Below are positions 10,675 to 22,272 of a stretch of 64,000 bases of DNA, piece by piece. Positions within the stretch are counted from its first letter, which is position 1. Each line of letters opens with the position of its first letter. The notes beneath the pieces were generated by a model. That model was not told where the DNA came from and did not search any database. It worked only from the letters and a program-made list of their open reading frames with translations. Location: contig NZ_BPMK01000016.1 of the NCBI RefSeq assembly GCF_019656455.1, positions 1-64,000 of the forward strand, in the 5' to 3' direction. The translations under genes and the position numbers were made by a program. This DNA is from Noviherbaspirillum aridicola. Lineage in GTDB: Bacteria; Pseudomonadota; Gammaproteobacteria; Burkholderiales; Burkholderiaceae_D.

Positions 10675-13600
10675 ATGGACAGGCGCAAGACCGCACGACA
10701 AACAACGAGCCCGCAAGCAATGCGTTTTTCAGACGATCCGCACTGGTACAAGGACGCAGTCATCTACCAGCTGCATGTGAAATCCTTCTTCGACGCCAAC
10801 AACGACGGGATCGGCGACTTTGCCGGGCTGATCGATAAACTGGACTACATCGCCGATCTCGGCGTGAACACCATCTGGCTGCTGCCTTTCTATCCGTCAC
10901 CCCGGCGCGACGACGGCTACGACATCGCGGAGTACCGCGGCGTGCATCCGGACTACGGCACGATGGCCGACGCCAAGCGTTTCATCGCCGAGGCGCACCG
11001 GCGGGGCCTGCGCGTGATCACCGAGCTGGTGGTCAACCATACCTCCGACCAGCATCCCTGGTTCCAGCGGGCGCGCAAGGCCAAGCCCGGCTCGGCCGCG
11101 CGCGACTTCTACGTGTGGTCCGACAATGACGAGGCTTATGCGGGTACGCGCATCATCTTCTGCGACACCGAGAAATCCAACTGGACCTGGGACCCGGTGG
11201 CCAATGCGTTTTTCTGGCACCGCTTCTACTCCCACCAGCCCGACCTGAACTTCGACAACCCGCAGGTGCTCAAGGCGGTGCTGAGCGTGATGGCGTTCTG
11301 GCTGGACCTCGGGGTCGACGGCCTGCGTCTCGACGCGGTGCCTTACCTGATCGAGCGCGAAGGCACGAGCAACGAGAATCTGCCCGAGACCCATGCCATC
11401 CTCAAGCGCATCCGCGCCGAGCTCGATGGCGCCTATCCCGGCCGGATGCTGCTGGCCGAAGCCAACATGTGGCCGGAGGACGTGCTGCAGTATTTCGGCG
11501 ACAACGACGAATGCCAGATGGCCTTCCACTTCCCGCTGATGCCGCGAATGTACATGGCGCTGGCGCAGGAAGACCGTTTTCCGGTGGTCGACATTCTGCG
11601 GCAGACGCCGGAGATCCCGGCCGACTGCCAGTGGGCGATCTTCCTGCGCAACCACGACGAGCTGACGCTGGAGATGGTGACCGACCGCGAGCGCGACTAC
11701 CTGTGGGACTACTATGCGTCGGAGAAGCGCGCGCGCATCAATCTCGGCATCCGCCGCCGCCTGCTGCCGCTGCTCGAACGCGACCGCCGGCGCGCCGAAC
11801 TCCTCAACAGCTTCCTGCTGTCCATGCCGGGCACGCCGGTCATCTATTACGGCGACGAGATCGGCATGGGCGACAACATCCATCTCGGCGACCGCGACGG
11901 GGTGCGCACGCCGATGCAATGGACGCCGGACCGCAATGGCGGATTCTCGCGGGCCGATCCGGCGCGCCTGGTGCTGCCTCCGATCATGGACCCGGTGTAC
12001 GGTTTCCAGGCGGTGAACGTCGAGGCGCAGAGCAACGACCCGTATTCGATGCTGAACTGGACCAAGCGCATGCTGGCGGTGCGCAAGCAGCATTGCGCGT
12101 TCAGCCGCGGCAGCATGACGCTGCTGTACCCGGCCAACCGCCGCATCCTCGCCTATCTGCGCGAATTCCAGCCACCCGAAGGCGACGGCACCGAGACCAT
12201 ACTCTGCGTCGCCAATGTCTCGCGCTCGGCGCAGGCGGTGGAGCTCGACCTGTCGGCCTACGCCGGCCGGGTGCCGGTGGAGATGGTGGGCGGCTCGGCC
12301 TTCCCGCCGATCGGCCAGCTGCCCTATCTGCTGACGCTGCCGCCCTACGGTTTCTACTGGTTCCTGCTGGCCTCGGAGGCGCGCATGCCCGCCTGGCATT
12401 CGCCGTCGCCGGAGCCGCTGCCGGAACTCAACACCCTGGTGCTGCGGCAGAACGTGGCCGAGGTGCTGCAGCCGCCGCGGCGCACGGTGCTGGAACGCGA
12501 GGCGCTGCCCGCCTATCTGCCGAAGCGCCGCTGGTATGCGGCCAAGCAGCAGACGCTGCAGTCGGTGCGCATCGGTCTGGCGACGCTGCTGCCCGGCGCC
12601 CAGGTGCGTCCGAACGTGCTGCCGAGCATGCTGGCCGAGATCGAGACGGTGACCGAGGCCGGCACCGACCGCTATCTGCTGCCGCTGGGCTTCATCCGCG
12701 AGGAAGACATCGTCACCGCGCTGCCGCAGCAGCTGGCGCTGGCGCGCGTGCGCCGCGGCCGCAACGTCGGCCTGCTCACCGATGCATTCGTGCTCGATTC
12801 CTTCGCGTATGCGGTGCTGGAGCTGCTGCGCGCGCGCGCCGTGGTGCCGACCGAGGATGGCGAGGTGCATTTCATCCCGACGCCCGCGCTGGATGCGATC
12901 GATGTCGGCGCCGAGCCGGCGATCCGGCGCATGTCCGCCGAGCAGTCGAACAGCTCCATGGTGCTGGCCGATGCGATGGTGCTGAAGGTGATCCGGCGCA
13001 TCCTGCCCGGCGTGCATCCGGAGGCGGAGATGGGTCGCTACCTGACTTCGCTCGGCTATGCGAACGCGCCGGCGATGCTGGGCGAGGTCACCCGCATCGG
13101 CGGCGATGGCAGCCGCCATACGATGATCATGCTGCAGCAGTTCATCCACAACCAGGGCGACGCATGGCAGTGGGTGCTCGATACCGCGACCCGCGCGATA
13201 CAGCATGCGGCGGTGGAGGGATCGGCGACCTCCGAGCTGAGCAACGAGATTTCCGAGCCGAAGGAAGAGCTGCGCCATCTCGCGGTCAATCTGGGCAAGC
13301 GACTGGGCGAGCTGCACGTGGCGCTCGCCACGCCGACCGACGACCCGGACTTCGCGCCCGAGCAGGCGGCCGAGACCGATGTGCAGGCATGGATCGACGG
13401 CGCGCGCGCGCAGCTCGAAGCGGCCTTCGAGGTGCTGCGCGGACGCGGCGAATGGCCGAGCGAGGCCGAGGCGCGCCGCGCGGCGCGGCTGGTGGAGCAG
13501 CGCGAACGTATCCTGTCGACGCTCGAGAGGATGGCGCGCGCGGGCATCGGCACGCTGCGCATCCGCATCCACGGCGACTTCCACCTCGGCCAGGTGCTGG

Positions 13601-14037
13601 TGGCGCACGGCGATGTCTACATCGTCGACTTCGAGGGCGAGCCGGCCAAGCCGCTCGAGCAGCGCCGCGGCAAGAGCAGCGCGCTGCGCGACGTCGCCGG
13701 CCTGCTGCGCTCGTTCGACTACGCGGCCGCGTTCGCCGCGCGCAGCGGCCCGGAAGACCTGAGCGAGACGGCCGAACTGCGCAAGCAGGAACTGCTGCAG
13801 CATTTCGCGCCGTCGTGCCAGTCGGCCTTCCTCGAGGCCTACCGCGCGGCGGTCGCCGGCAGCCCGCTGCAGGCCGGCGCCGAGGCCGAGCAGGGCCTGC
13901 TGCAGCTGTTCGTGCTGGAGAAGGCGGCCTATGAAGTGTGCTATGAAGCGGCCAACCGGCCGAGCTGGCTGCCGGTGCCGATGAACGGCATGGCCAAGAT
14001 CGCGGAAGAACTGCTGCAGGACCGGGCGCAGTCGTAA
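10675..14037 (+). CDS. treS: Trehalose synthase - maltokinase fusion (TreS-Pep2)
   Basis: A bifunctional 1120-residue protein. The N-terminal GH13 domain (about 15-560) isomerises trehalose and maltose; the C-terminal maltokinase (about 590-1120) phosphorylates maltose to maltose-1-phosphate for GlgE. TreS residues: D220 in [10 protein letters not shown]262 in [12 protein letters not shown]328 in [10 protein letters not shown]. The kinase has the aminoglycoside-kinase-like [10 protein letters not shown] (D968 catalytic) and VDFEGEP (D985 metal). Start: an ATG at 10660 overlaps the glgE stop as ATGA, but AGGGAG at 10663-10668 sits ideally for the ATG at 10675, so that start is preferred. The fused arrangement channels trehalose carbon into the GlgE pathway. 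glgB follows after 22 bases. Confidence 0.93.
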   Translation: MDRRKTARQTTSPQAMRFSDDPHWYKDAVIYQLHVKSFFDANNDGIGDFAGLIDKLDYIADLGVNTIWLLPFYPSPRRDDGYDIAEYRGVHPDYGTMADAKRFIAEAHRRGLRVITELVVNHTSDQHPWFQRARKAKPGSAARDFYVWSDNDEAYAGTRIIFCDTEKSNWTWDPVANAFFWHRFYSHQPDLNFDNPQVLKAVLSVMAFWLDLGVDGLRLDAVPYLIEREGTSNENLPETHAILKRIRAELDGAYPGRMLLAEANMWPEDVLQYFGDNDECQMAFHFPLMPRMYMALAQEDRFPVVDILRQTPEIPADCQWAIFLRNHDELTLEMVTDRERDYLWDYYASEKRARINLGIRRRLLPLLERDRRRAELLNSFLLSMPGTPVIYYGDEIGMGDNIHLGDRDGVRTPMQWTPDRNGGFSRADPARLVLPPIMDPVYGFQAVNVEAQSNDPYSMLNWTKRMLAVRKQHCAFSRGSMTLLYPANRRILAYLREFQPPEGDGTETILCVANVSRSAQAVELDLSAYAGRVPVEMVGGSAFPPIGQLPYLLTLPPYGFYWFLLASEARMPAWHSPSPEPLPELNTLVLRQNVAEVLQPPRRTVLEREALPAYLPKRRWYAAKQQTLQSVRIGLATLLPGAQVRPNVLPSMLAEIETVTEAGTDRYLLPLGFIREEDIVTALPQQLALARVRRGRNVGLLTDAFVLDSFAYAVLELLRARAVVPTEDGEVHFIPTPALDAIDVGAEPAIRRMSAEQSNSSMVLADAMVLKVIRRILPGVHPEAEMGRYLTSLGYANAPAMLGEVTRIGGDGSRHTMIMLQQFIHNQGDAWQWVLDTATRAIQHAAVEGSATSELSNEISEPKEELRHLAVNLGKRLGELHVALATPTDDPDFAPEQAAETDVQAWIDGARAQLEAAFEVLRGRGEWPSEAEARRAARLVEQRERILSTLERMARAGIGTLRIRIHGDFHLGQVLVAHGDVYIVDFEGEPAKPLEQRRGKSSALRDVAGLLRSFDYAAAFAARSGPEDLSETAELRKQELLQHFAPSCQSAFLEAYRAAVAGSPLQAGAEAEQGLLQLFVLEKAAYEVCYEAANRPSWLPVPMNGMAKIAEELLQDRAQS

Positions 14038-14059
14038 ACAACAACAGGAGCACAGGGGA

Positions 14060-16303
14060 ATGAGCGAACTCACCGATGAACTGATCGGGGTCGATGAAGC
14101 GGCGATCGCCGCTGTCGTCAACGGACGGCTGGAAGATCCTTTTGCCTTCCTCGGTCCGCACCGGGTCGGCGACCGCATGCTGGTGCGCACCTTTCAGCCG
14201 GGCGCGCGCGCGGTGGACGTGGTGGCGCGCGCCGACCGGGACGGCGAAGGCCGGGTGATCGAATCGCTGTACAACGTCAACCAGACCGGCCTGTTCGTCA
14301 GCGCCGCGCCCATGCTCGGCGCGGTCGAGGAATACGCGCTGCGCATCTTCTGGCCGGACGCCGACGGCGGCGAGCATGTGCAGTACACCGAAGACCCGTA
14401 CGGGTTCGGCCTGCTGCTCGGCGATCTCGACATGCATCTGCTGGCGGAGGGCAATCACCTGGAACTGGCGCGCTGCCTCGGCGCCAATCCGATGACCATC
14501 GATGGCGTGGCCGGCACCCGTTTCGCCATCTGGGCGCCGAATGCGCGCCGGGTATCGGTGGTCGGCGACTTCAACATGTGGGACGGCCGCCGCCATCCGA
14601 TGCGCAAGCGGGTGGAGGCCGGCGTGTGGGAGCTGTTCATTCCGCGCGTGGGCAGCGGCACCCGCTACATGTACGAGATCGTCGGTCCGGACGGCAACGT
14701 GCTGCCGCTCAAGGCAGACCCGGTCGCGCGCGCCACCGAGGCGCCGCCGTCGACGGTTTCGCTGGTGGCGTCCGACGTGCCGTTCCGCTGGACCGACGAG
14801 TCCTGGATGCAGGGCCGCGCGGCGCGCCACCGGCCGGACGCGCCGCTGTCCATCTACGAGGTGCATGCCGGCTCCTGGCTGCGCGTGCCGGAGGAGGACA
14901 ACCGCTCGCTCGACTGGCATGAACTCGGCGACCGGCTGATCCCCTATGTCAGCGGCATGGGCTTCACCCATATCGAATTCCTGCCCATCATGGAACATCC
15001 GTTCGGCGGTTCCTGGGGTTATCAGCCGCTCGGCCTGTTCGCGCCGAGCGCGCGCTTCGGCACGCCGGCGGGCTTCGCCTCCTTCGTCGACCGCTGCCAC
15101 GCGGCGGGCATCGGCGTGATTCTCGACTGGGTGCCGGCGCATTTCCCGTCCGATCCGCACGGACTGGCGCGCTTCGACGGCAGCGCGCTGTACGAACACC
15201 AGGACCCGCGCGAAGGCTATCACCAGGACTGGAATACGCTGATCTACAACCTCGGCCGCAACGAGGTGGTGGGCTTTCTGATCGCCAGCGCGCTGGAATG
15301 GCTCGAGCATTTCCATGTCGACGGCCTGCGGGTCGATGCGGTGGCTTCCATGCTGTACCGCGACTACAGCCGCAAGGCGGGCGAGTGGGTGCCCAACATC
15401 TATGGCGGCCGCGAAAACCTGGAGGCGGTGGCCTTCCTGCGCAAGCTGAACCAGACCATTGCCCGGCGCTGCCCGGGGAGCCTGATGATCGCCGAAGAGT
15501 CGACCGCCTGGCCGGGGGTGTCCAAGCCGGTGGAGGAAGACGGTCTCGGCTTCACCCACAAGTGGAACATGGGCTGGATGCACGACACGCTGCGTTACAT
15601 CGAGCAGGACCCGCTTTACCGCCAGCATCACCACCACGACATGACCTTCGGCCTGGTGTATGCGTTTTCCGAACGCTTCGTGCTGCCGATCTCGCACGAC
15701 GAGGTGGTGCACGGCAAGGGCTCGCTGCTCGGCAAGATGCCGGGCGATGTCCACCAGAAGCTGGCCAACCTGCGCGCCTACCTCGGTTTCATGTGGACCC
15801 ATCCCGGCAAGAAGCTGCTGTTCATGGGATGCGAGTTCGGTCAGCACCGCGAATGGAATCACGACGGCTCGCCGGAATGGGATCTGCTCGACGACGCCGG
15901 GCATCGCGGCCTGCAGCGGCTGGTGCGAGACCTGAACCGCATCTACGCCGGGGAGCCCGCGCTGCACCGTTTCGATGCCACGGCCGAGGGCTTCGAATGG
16001 GTGATCGGCGATGACAACCGCAACAGCGTGTTCGCCTTCCTGCGCAAGGGCGGCGACGGCGATGCGCCGCTGCTGGTGGTGCTGAACATGACGCCGGTGC
16101 AGCGCGACAATTACCGCATCGGCGTGCCGCAGGCCGGCGCATGGCGGGAACTGCTCAACAGCGACGACCAGGTCTACGGCGGCTCCGGGGTGTCCAATGG
16201 CGAGATCCGCAGCGACGAGCAGCCCGCCCACGGCAAGCCGCAGTCGCTGCTGCTGCGGCTGCCGCCGCTGTCGGCACTGGTGCTCAGGCCCGCGGGCGCA
16301 TGA
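14060..16303 (+). CDS. glgB: 1,4-alpha-glucan branching enzyme
   Basis: Introduces alpha-1,6 branches into alpha-1,4-glucan. The 747 residues include an extra N-terminal beta-sandwich (1-130), CBM48 ([24 protein letters not shown], about 155-240), a GH13 barrel and a C-terminal beta domain. The nucleophile is D426 in [12 protein letters not shown] and the acid/base is E479 in IAEEST. The 53-residue spacing equals that of E. coli D405/E458. The substrate-loop motif [10 protein letters not shown] and [14 protein letters not shown] are present. AGGAG at 14045-14049 and GGGGA just upstream support the start. It is the third gene in the operon and overlaps glgX by ATGA. Confidence 0.96.
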   Translation: MSELTDELIGVDEAAIAAVVNGRLEDPFAFLGPHRVGDRMLVRTFQPGARAVDVVARADRDGEGRVIESLYNVNQTGLFVSAAPMLGAVEEYALRIFWPDADGGEHVQYTEDPYGFGLLLGDLDMHLLAEGNHLELARCLGANPMTIDGVAGTRFAIWAPNARRVSVVGDFNMWDGRRHPMRKRVEAGVWELFIPRVGSGTRYMYEIVGPDGNVLPLKADPVARATEAPPSTVSLVASDVPFRWTDESWMQGRAARHRPDAPLSIYEVHAGSWLRVPEEDNRSLDWHELGDRLIPYVSGMGFTHIEFLPIMEHPFGGSWGYQPLGLFAPSARFGTPAGFASFVDRCHAAGIGVILDWVPAHFPSDPHGLARFDGSALYEHQDPREGYHQDWNTLIYNLGRNEVVGFLIASALEWLEHFHVDGLRVDAVASMLYRDYSRKAGEWVPNIYGGRENLEAVAFLRKLNQTIARRCPGSLMIAEESTAWPGVSKPVEEDGLGFTHKWNMGWMHDTLRYIEQDPLYRQHHHHDMTFGLVYAFSERFVLPISHDEVVHGKGSLLGKMPGDVHQKLANLRAYLGFMWTHPGKKLLFMGCEFGQHREWNHDGSPEWDLLDDAGHRGLQRLVRDLNRIYAGEPALHRFDATAEGFEWVIGDDNRNSVFAFLRKGGDGDAPLLVVLNMTPVQRDNYRIGVPQAGAWRELLNSDDQVYGGSGVSNGEIRSDEQPAHGKPQSLLLRLPPLSALVLRPAGA

Positions 16304-18414
16304 GCGCGGTCACGCTGCCGCTGCCCGCGATCGAAGCCGGAGCGCCCTATCCGCTCGGGGCCAGCTATGACGGCAACGGCACCAATTTCGCCGTGTTTTC
16401 CGCGCATGCGGTCAAGATCGAACTCTGCTTCTTCGATCCTGCCGGCCGCCATGAAATCGCGCGCGTGCCGCTGCCGGAATGCACCAACGAAGTCTGGCAC
16501 GGCTATCTGCCCGGCGTGCATGCCGGCGCGCTGTACGGCTATCGCGCTTACGGCCCCTATCGCCCGGAAGAGGGCCATCGCTTCAATCCGAACAAGCTGC
16601 TGCTCGATCCCTATGCGCGCCAGCTGCACGGCCATGTGCGCTGGACCGACGCGCTGTACGCCTATCGCTTTCATTCGCCGCGCGCCGACCTGTCCTTCGA
16701 CCGCCGTGACAGCGCGCCGGCGATGCCGAAGGCGGTGGTGACCGACACCAGTTTCAACTGGCATGACGACCGCGCGCCGAATGTGCCGTGGGAAAAAACC
16801 GTCATCTACGAAACCCATGTGCGCGGCATGACGATGCGCGCCGAGGCGGTGCATCCGAGGCAGCGCGGAACCTTCGCCGGACTGGCTGATCCCTTCGTGA
16901 TTGATCATCTGACACGGCTCGGCGTGACGGCGGTCGAATTGCTTCCGGTGCATGCCTACCTGCAGGACAGGCGCCTGGTGGCGATGGGGCTGTCGAATTA
17001 CTGGGGCTACAACACGCTGTCCTATTTCGCCCCCGAGCCGCGCTACCTGTCGGATGGATCCCCCAATGAAATGCGGCATGCGGTCCGCCAGCTCCATGCC
17101 GCCGGCATCGAAGTGATACTCGACGTGGTCTACAACCATACCTGCGAAGAAAGCGAGCTCGGCCCCACCATCTCCCTGCGCGGGCTGGACAACGCGAGCT
17201 ACTACCGGCTGCAGGCGGGCAATCATCGTCATCTCGTCAACGACACCGGCTGCGGCAATACCCTCAACATGTCGCATCCGCGGGTCATACAGATGGTCAT
17301 GGACTCGCTGCGCTACTGGGTGCAGGAATTCCATGTCGACGGCTTTCGCTTCGACCTCGGATCGACGCTCGGGCGCGAGCACTACGGCTTCGACCCCGGC
17401 TCCGGCTTCTTCGACGCGCTGCTGCAGGACCCGGTGCTGGCGCGGGTGAAGCTGATCTCGGAGCCCTGGGACATCGGACCGGGTGGCTACCAGGTGGGCA
17501 ACCATCCGGCCGGCATCGCCGAGTGGAACGACCGCTTCCGCGACGACGTGCGGTCGTTCTGGAAAGGCGACAGCGGCATGCGCGGTCCGCTCGCCGGGCG
17601 CCTGCTCGGCTCGCCGGACCTGTTCAACCACCATCGCCGGCGCGCCTGGTCGTCGGTCAATTTCGTCACCGCGCATGACGGCTTCACGCTGCAGGACCTG
17701 GTCAGCTACTCGCGCAAGCGCAACGAGGCCAACGGCGAACACAACCGCGACGGCAGCGACCACAACCGCAGCTTCAACTGGGGGCATGAGGGGCCGAGCG
17801 ACGACCCGGCGATCGTCGCCGTGCGCGAGCGCGTCAAGCGCGCGATGCTGATGACGCTGCTGTTCGCCAACGGCACGCCGATGCTGCTCGGCGGCGACGA
17901 GTTCGGCCGCACCCAGGACGGCAACAACAATCCCTATTGCCAGGACAACGAGCTGTCCTGGTTCGACTGGACACTGGCCGACGGCGAGGCGGGCCGCAGC
18001 CTGACCGACTTCGTGCGGCGCTGCATCGCGCTGCGGCATGCGCACGCGAGCCTGCGCAGCGCCCGCTTCCTCGCGGCCGGCGGCAAGACGCTGCACGGCG
18101 TGCCGGACATCGGATGGTTCGACGAGACCGGCGCCGAGATGACGCCGGAGCGCTGGCATTTCGCCGAGGGCCGGCTGCTCGCCCTGCGCCGCATCGCGCC
18201 CGACCGCGCGGGCGGACGCATCTGCGCGACGCTGCTGCTGCTCAACGCGTTTTCCGAAGACCGCGAATTCCAGCTGCCGGCCCCCGCCATGTCCTGGCGC
18301 ACCGCCATCGACGCCGCCGAAGGACAGCGGCCCCCGCAGCAGCCGCAGGATAACCGCATTATTGTCGCCGCCCACAGCGCGGTATTACTGGTGACCGACC
18401 ATGCATTCGATTGA
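16300..18414 (+). CDS. glgX: Glycogen debranching enzyme GlgX (copy 1)
   Basis: Isoamylase-type GH13_11 enzyme that hydrolyses alpha-1,6 branches of trimmed glycogen. It has 704 residues. CBM48 lies at the N-terminus ([19 protein letters not shown]). The conserved [14 protein letters not shown] and VVYNHT follow, with nucleophile D352 in [10 protein letters not shown], acid/base E388 in [16 protein letters not shown], and [13 protein letters not shown]. The start ATG at 16300 overlaps the glgB TGA, giving translational coupling. It overlaps treZ by 14 bases. Linear chains released here are natural substrates of TreY further down the operon. A clear paralogue lies at 59935-62175. Confidence 0.94.
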   Translation: MSAVTLPLPAIEAGAPYPLGASYDGNGTNFAVFSAHAVKIELCFFDPAGRHEIARVPLPECTNEVWHGYLPGVHAGALYGYRAYGPYRPEEGHRFNPNKLLLDPYARQLHGHVRWTDALYAYRFHSPRADLSFDRRDSAPAMPKAVVTDTSFNWHDDRAPNVPWEKTVIYETHVRGMTMRAEAVHPRQRGTFAGLADPFVIDHLTRLGVTAVELLPVHAYLQDRRLVAMGLSNYWGYNTLSYFAPEPRYLSDGSPNEMRHAVRQLHAAGIEVILDVVYNHTCEESELGPTISLRGLDNASYYRLQAGNHRHLVNDTGCGNTLNMSHPRVIQMVMDSLRYWVQEFHVDGFRFDLGSTLGREHYGFDPGSGFFDALLQDPVLARVKLISEPWDIGPGGYQVGNHPAGIAEWNDRFRDDVRSFWKGDSGMRGPLAGRLLGSPDLFNHHRRRAWSSVNFVTAHDGFTLQDLVSYSRKRNEANGEHNRDGSDHNRSFNWGHEGPSDDPAIVAVRERVKRAMLMTLLFANGTPMLLGGDEFGRTQDGNNNPYCQDNELSWFDWTLADGEAGRSLTDFVRRCIALRHAHASLRSARFLAAGGKTLHGVPDIGWFDETGAEMTPERWHFAEGRLLALRRIAPDRAGGRICATLLLLNAFSEDREFQLPAPAMSWRTAIDAAEGQRPPQQPQDNRIIVAAHSAVLLVTDHAFD

Positions 18415-20191
18415 GTACAGTTTCGGGGCGCAATTGCTGGCGCCCGACCGCGCCCGCTTCCGCCTCTGGGCGCCGGGCAGGCAACAGGTGAGCCTCGAGG
18501 TCGAGGGCCGGCCGCCGCAGCCGATGCAGGCCATGCCCGACGGCTGGTTCGAGGCGCAGGCCGACTGCGGCGCCGGCAGCCGCTACCGCTACCGGGTGAG
18601 CGAGGACCTGGCGGTGCCCGACCCCGCCTCCAGGCTGCAGGCCGGCGACGTGCACGATGCAAGCGTGGTCTGCGACCGCGATGCCTATCAGTGGAAGCGC
18701 AAGGACTGGACCGGCCGGCCGTGGCACGAGACCGTGCTGTACGAGCTGCATCCCGGTGTGCTCGGCGGTTTCGACGGCGTGCGCAGGCAGCTGCCGGCCC
18801 TGGCCGAACTCGGCTTCACCGCGATCGAGCTGATGCCGATCGCCGACTTTCCCGGTCCGCGCAACTGGGGGTATGACGGCGTGCTGCCCTATGCGCCCGA
18901 CACCGCCTACGGCACGCCCGAGCAGCTCAAGGAACTGGTCGACGCCGCGCACGAACTCGACATGATGGTCTTCCTCGACGTGGTGTACAACCATTTCGGG
19001 CCCGACGGCAATTACCTCAATGCCTATGCCGGCGACTTCTTCCGCGACGACCTGAAGACGCCGTGGGGGCAGGCGATCGATTTCCGCCGCCGGCAGGTGC
19101 GCGACTATTTCATCGAGAACGCGATCTGGTGGCTGGATGAATACCGGTTCGATGGCCTGCGCTTCGACGCGGTGCATGCGATCAGCGAAAAGGATTTCCT
19201 TGCCGAGATGGCGCAGCGCGTCCGCGAGGCCTTTCCGCCCGGCCGCCGCATCCACCTGGTGCTCGAGAACGACGACAACAGCGCCGCGCTGCTCGCGCGC
19301 GAACCGCAACCGCTGTACGACGCCCAGTGGAACGACGACATGCATCATGTGCTGCACGTGATGCTGACGGGCGAACATGAAGGCTATTACGCCGGCTATA
19401 CCAACCAGACCGCGGAGCGCCTCGCACGCGGCCTGACCGAGGGCTTCGTCTACCAGGGCGACGCCTCGCTCTATCCGGGCGGCGAACCGCGCGGCGAGCC
19501 GAGCGGCCATCTGCCGCCGACATCCTTCGTGCTGTTCCTGCAGAACCATGACCAGATCGGCAACCGCGCGCTCGGCGAGCGGCTGACGTCGCTGGCCGAC
19601 CCGGACGCGCTGCGCGCGGCGGCGGCCCTGATGCTGCTGGCGCCGCATGTGCCGATGGTTTTCATGGGGGAAGAGATCGGCGCCACCACGCCCTTCCTGT
19701 ACTTCACCAGCCATCTGACCGAGGAACTGGCGGATGCGGTGCGCAAGGGGCGGCGCGAAGAGTTCGCCCGCTTCCCCGCATTCTCGGCGCCGGAGACGCG
19801 CGAGAAGATCCCCGACCCGAATGCGCAGGCGACTTTCGACGCGTCCATTCCCGTCGCCGATCCGGTGGTCGCCGCCAGCTGGCGCGACTGGTACAAGAGC
19901 GTGATCGCGATCCGCCATGCGCAGATCGTGCCGCGCCTGGCCGGCGCGCGCGCGCTCGATGCCGCGGTGCTCGGGCCGAGGGCGGTGAAGGCGCGCTGGA
20001 CCATGGGCGACGGCGCGGTGCTGATGATCGCGGTCAACCTCGGCGCGGCGGCGGTGCCGGTCAGCTACGAAGGCCTGGCGGACGGGCGCGGCGGCACGAT
20101 TCTGTTCGAGACCCGCGACGCCACCGGCGCCTCGCTCGACGGCGAGCTGCCGGCGCGTTCCATCATCGTGTTGCTGGAGCCCGGGTCATGA
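18401..20191 (+). CDS. treZ: Malto-oligosyltrehalose trehalohydrolase
   Basis: Releases trehalose from the maltooligosyltrehalose made by TreY. It has 596 residues. An N-terminal beta domain (FGAQLLAPDRARFRLWAPGRQQVSLE) is followed by the barrel, with RNWGYDGVLPYAP typical of TreZ. Nucleophile D256 lies in GLRFDAVHAI and acid/base E289 in VLENDDN, followed by QWNDDMHHVLHVMLTGE. FLQNHDQIGNRALGERL holds the third acidic residue. The start lies inside the end of glgX and has no clear Shine-Dalgarno, which fits translational coupling. The next gene, malQ, starts inside its stop region (ATGA). Confidence 0.95.
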   Translation: MHSIEYSFGAQLLAPDRARFRLWAPGRQQVSLEVEGRPPQPMQAMPDGWFEAQADCGAGSRYRYRVSEDLAVPDPASRLQAGDVHDASVVCDRDAYQWKRKDWTGRPWHETVLYELHPGVLGGFDGVRRQLPALAELGFTAIELMPIADFPGPRNWGYDGVLPYAPDTAYGTPEQLKELVDAAHELDMMVFLDVVYNHFGPDGNYLNAYAGDFFRDDLKTPWGQAIDFRRRQVRDYFIENAIWWLDEYRFDGLRFDAVHAISEKDFLAEMAQRVREAFPPGRRIHLVLENDDNSAALLAREPQPLYDAQWNDDMHHVLHVMLTGEHEGYYAGYTNQTAERLARGLTEGFVYQGDASLYPGGEPRGEPSGHLPPTSFVLFLQNHDQIGNRALGERLTSLADPDALRAAAALMLLAPHVPMVFMGEEIGATTPFLYFTSHLTEELADAVRKGRREEFARFPAFSAPETREKIPDPNAQATFDASIPVADPVVAASWRDWYKSVIAIRHAQIVPRLAGARALDAAVLGPRAVKARWTMGDGAVLMIAVNLGAAAVPVSYEGLADGRGGTILFETRDATGASLDGELPARSIIVLLEPGS

Positions 20192-22272
20192 ACGACAACA
20201 AGCTGCACCGGCTCGCGGACGCGGCCGGGCTGATGCGGGACTGGCAGAGCTTCAACGGCGAGCCCAGGCAGGTCAGCGACGAGGGCATGCGCCGCATACT
20301 CGGCGCGCTCGGCCTGGCCTGCGGCAGCGACGAGGAGTGCCTGCAAAGCCTCGCGCAACTCGAAGGCGGACGCCTGCCCGCGCTCGTCACCGCCACCGTC
20401 GGCCAGCCCTTGCGCCTGCACCTGCCGCCGGCGCTGGCGCGCAGTCCCTACCGGATCGACCTGGAGGGCGGCGGCCATGTCGACGGCCGCTTCGGCGACG
20501 ATCTGTCGCATGGGACCGCGCTGGCGGCGATCGACGCCTGCGGTTACCACACGCTGCACACCGACGACGGCGATGTCTGCCTCGCGGTCGCGCCGCCGCG
20601 CTGCTTCGGCGTCGCCGATGCGCTTGCGCAGCATCCGCAGGCGGCGAGGGCATGGGGCATCGGCGTGCAGCTGTATTCGCTGCGGCGCGACGGCGATGGC
20701 GGCTATGGCGACTACACCGCGCTGCGCGAGCTGGTGCGCCGCGCCGCGGGCCGGGGCGCCGCCGCGGTCGCGATCAGCCCGGTGCATGCGATGTTCTCCG
20801 CCGATGTCCATCGCTTCAGTCCCTACGGCCCGTCGAGCCGGCTCTTTCTCAATGCGCTGCATGTCGATCCGGCCGAAGTGCTCGGCATGAATGCGCTGCA
20901 TGAGGCGTTGTCGGAAGAGGGCGGCGACGCCGCGCAGCAGCTCGCCGCGCTGGAACGGCAGGAACTGATCGACTGGCCGGCGGCGGCGGCGCTGCGCCTG
21001 CGCCTGCTGCGCCGTCTGCACGACATGTTCCTGCGGCGCGGCGACCGCCATGCCTTCGATGCCTTCCGCGCGCGCGAGGGCGTCGCGCTGCGCGACCATG
21101 CCTGCTTCGAGGCGATCCACGCCTGGCGCCTGGCGCAGGGCGAGAACGGCGACTGGCGCAGCTGGCCGGACGGCCTGCGCGATCCGCGCGCGCCCGAGGT
21201 GGCGCAATTCGCGCGCGAGCACGCGGCGGAAGTGGACTTCCATGAATTCCTGCAGTGGCAGGCCGCGCGCGGACTGGCCGCCGCGCAGCAGGCGGGCCGC
21301 GAGGCGGGCATGCCGATCGGGCTGATCGCCGATCTTGCCGTCGGGGCCGACAGCGCCGGCAGCCAGGCCTGGAGCCGCCAGGATGAAATCATCAACGGCC
21401 TGTCGGTCGGCGCGCCGCCGGACCAGCTCAACACGCGCGGCCAGAGCTGGGGCATCGGCGCGTTCTCGCCGCATGCGATGAAGGCCAGGGGCTTCGGCGC
21501 CTATCTCGAGATGCTGCGCGCCACCTTCTCGCACGGCGGCGGAGCGCGCATCGACCATGTGCTCGGACTGGCTCGCCTGTGGCTGGTGCCGCACGGCGCC
21601 TCGCCCGAGGACGGCGCCTATCTGCGCTATCCGATCGACGATCTGCTGCGCCTGATCGCGCTCGAATCCTGGCGCCACCGGGCGATCGTGATCGGCGAGG
21701 ATCTCGGCACCGTGCCGGCGGGATTCGATACCCGGCTCGCCGACGCCGGCCTGCTCGGGATACGGGTGCTGCAATTCCAGCAGGACGGTCGACGCTTCTT
21801 CGGCGCGCGCGAATATCCGCGCAGCGCGATCGCCACCACCACCACCCATGACCTGCCGACCATGGCCGGGTGGTGGGCCGGACGCGACATCGACTGGCGG
21901 GTGAAGCTGGACCTGCTCGAACCGGGGCAGACCGAAGCCGCCGCGCGCGATGCGCGCGCGCACGAGCGTCACACGCTGTGGGCGGCGCTGCGCAACGAGG
22001 GCCTGGTGCACGGCGAGCCGAGCGACCAGCCGCGCCAGGTGCTGGACGCGGCGGCCGCGTTCATCGCCGCGACCCCGGCACCGCTGGCGATCCTGCCGGT
22101 GGAGGACGCGCTCGGCCTGGTCGAGCAGCCGAACCTGCCCGGCACCATCGACGAGCATCCGAACTGGCGCCGCCGCCTGCCGCAGCCGGTGGAGAACCTG
22201 CTCGACGCGCCCGAGGTCGCCGCTCGCCTGGCGCAGCTGAACCGGACCCGAAACGACCAAGGAGAGCATTGA
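20188..22272 (+). CDS. malQ: 4-alpha-glucanotransferase (amylomaltase)
   Basis: GH77 disproportionating enzyme that moves maltosyl or longer units between maltodextrins, giving TreY and GlgB chains of suitable length. It has 694 residues with an extra N-terminal region of about 150 residues before the barrel (WGIGVQLYSLRRDGDGGYGDY). Catalytic residues: D456 in RIDHVLGLARLW, E504 in VIGEDLGTVP, D555 in TTTHDLPTMAGWW. The SPYGPSSRLFLN motif of amylomaltases appears as FSPYGPSSRLFLNAL. The start at 20188 overlaps the treZ stop (ATGA). The stop overlaps the treY start. Confidence 0.95.
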   Translation: MNDNKLHRLADAAGLMRDWQSFNGEPRQVSDEGMRRILGALGLACGSDEECLQSLAQLEGGRLPALVTATVGQPLRLHLPPALARSPYRIDLEGGGHVDGRFGDDLSHGTALAAIDACGYHTLHTDDGDVCLAVAPPRCFGVADALAQHPQAARAWGIGVQLYSLRRDGDGGYGDYTALRELVRRAAGRGAAAVAISPVHAMFSADVHRFSPYGPSSRLFLNALHVDPAEVLGMNALHEALSEEGGDAAQQLAALERQELIDWPAAAALRLRLLRRLHDMFLRRGDRHAFDAFRAREGVALRDHACFEAIHAWRLAQGENGDWRSWPDGLRDPRAPEVAQFAREHAAEVDFHEFLQWQAARGLAAAQQAGREAGMPIGLIADLAVGADSAGSQAWSRQDEIINGLSVGAPPDQLNTRGQSWGIGAFSPHAMKARGFGAYLEMLRATFSHGGGARIDHVLGLARLWLVPHGASPEDGAYLRYPIDDLLRLIALESWRHRAIVIGEDLGTVPAGFDTRLADAGLLGIRVLQFQQDGRRFFGAREYPRSAIATTTTHDLPTMAGWWAGRDIDWRVKLDLLEPGQTEAAARDARAHERHTLWAALRNEGLVHGEPSDQPRQVLDAAAAFIAATPAPLAILPVEDALGLVEQPNLPGTIDEHPNWRRRLPQPVENLLDAPEVAARLAQLNRTRNDQGEH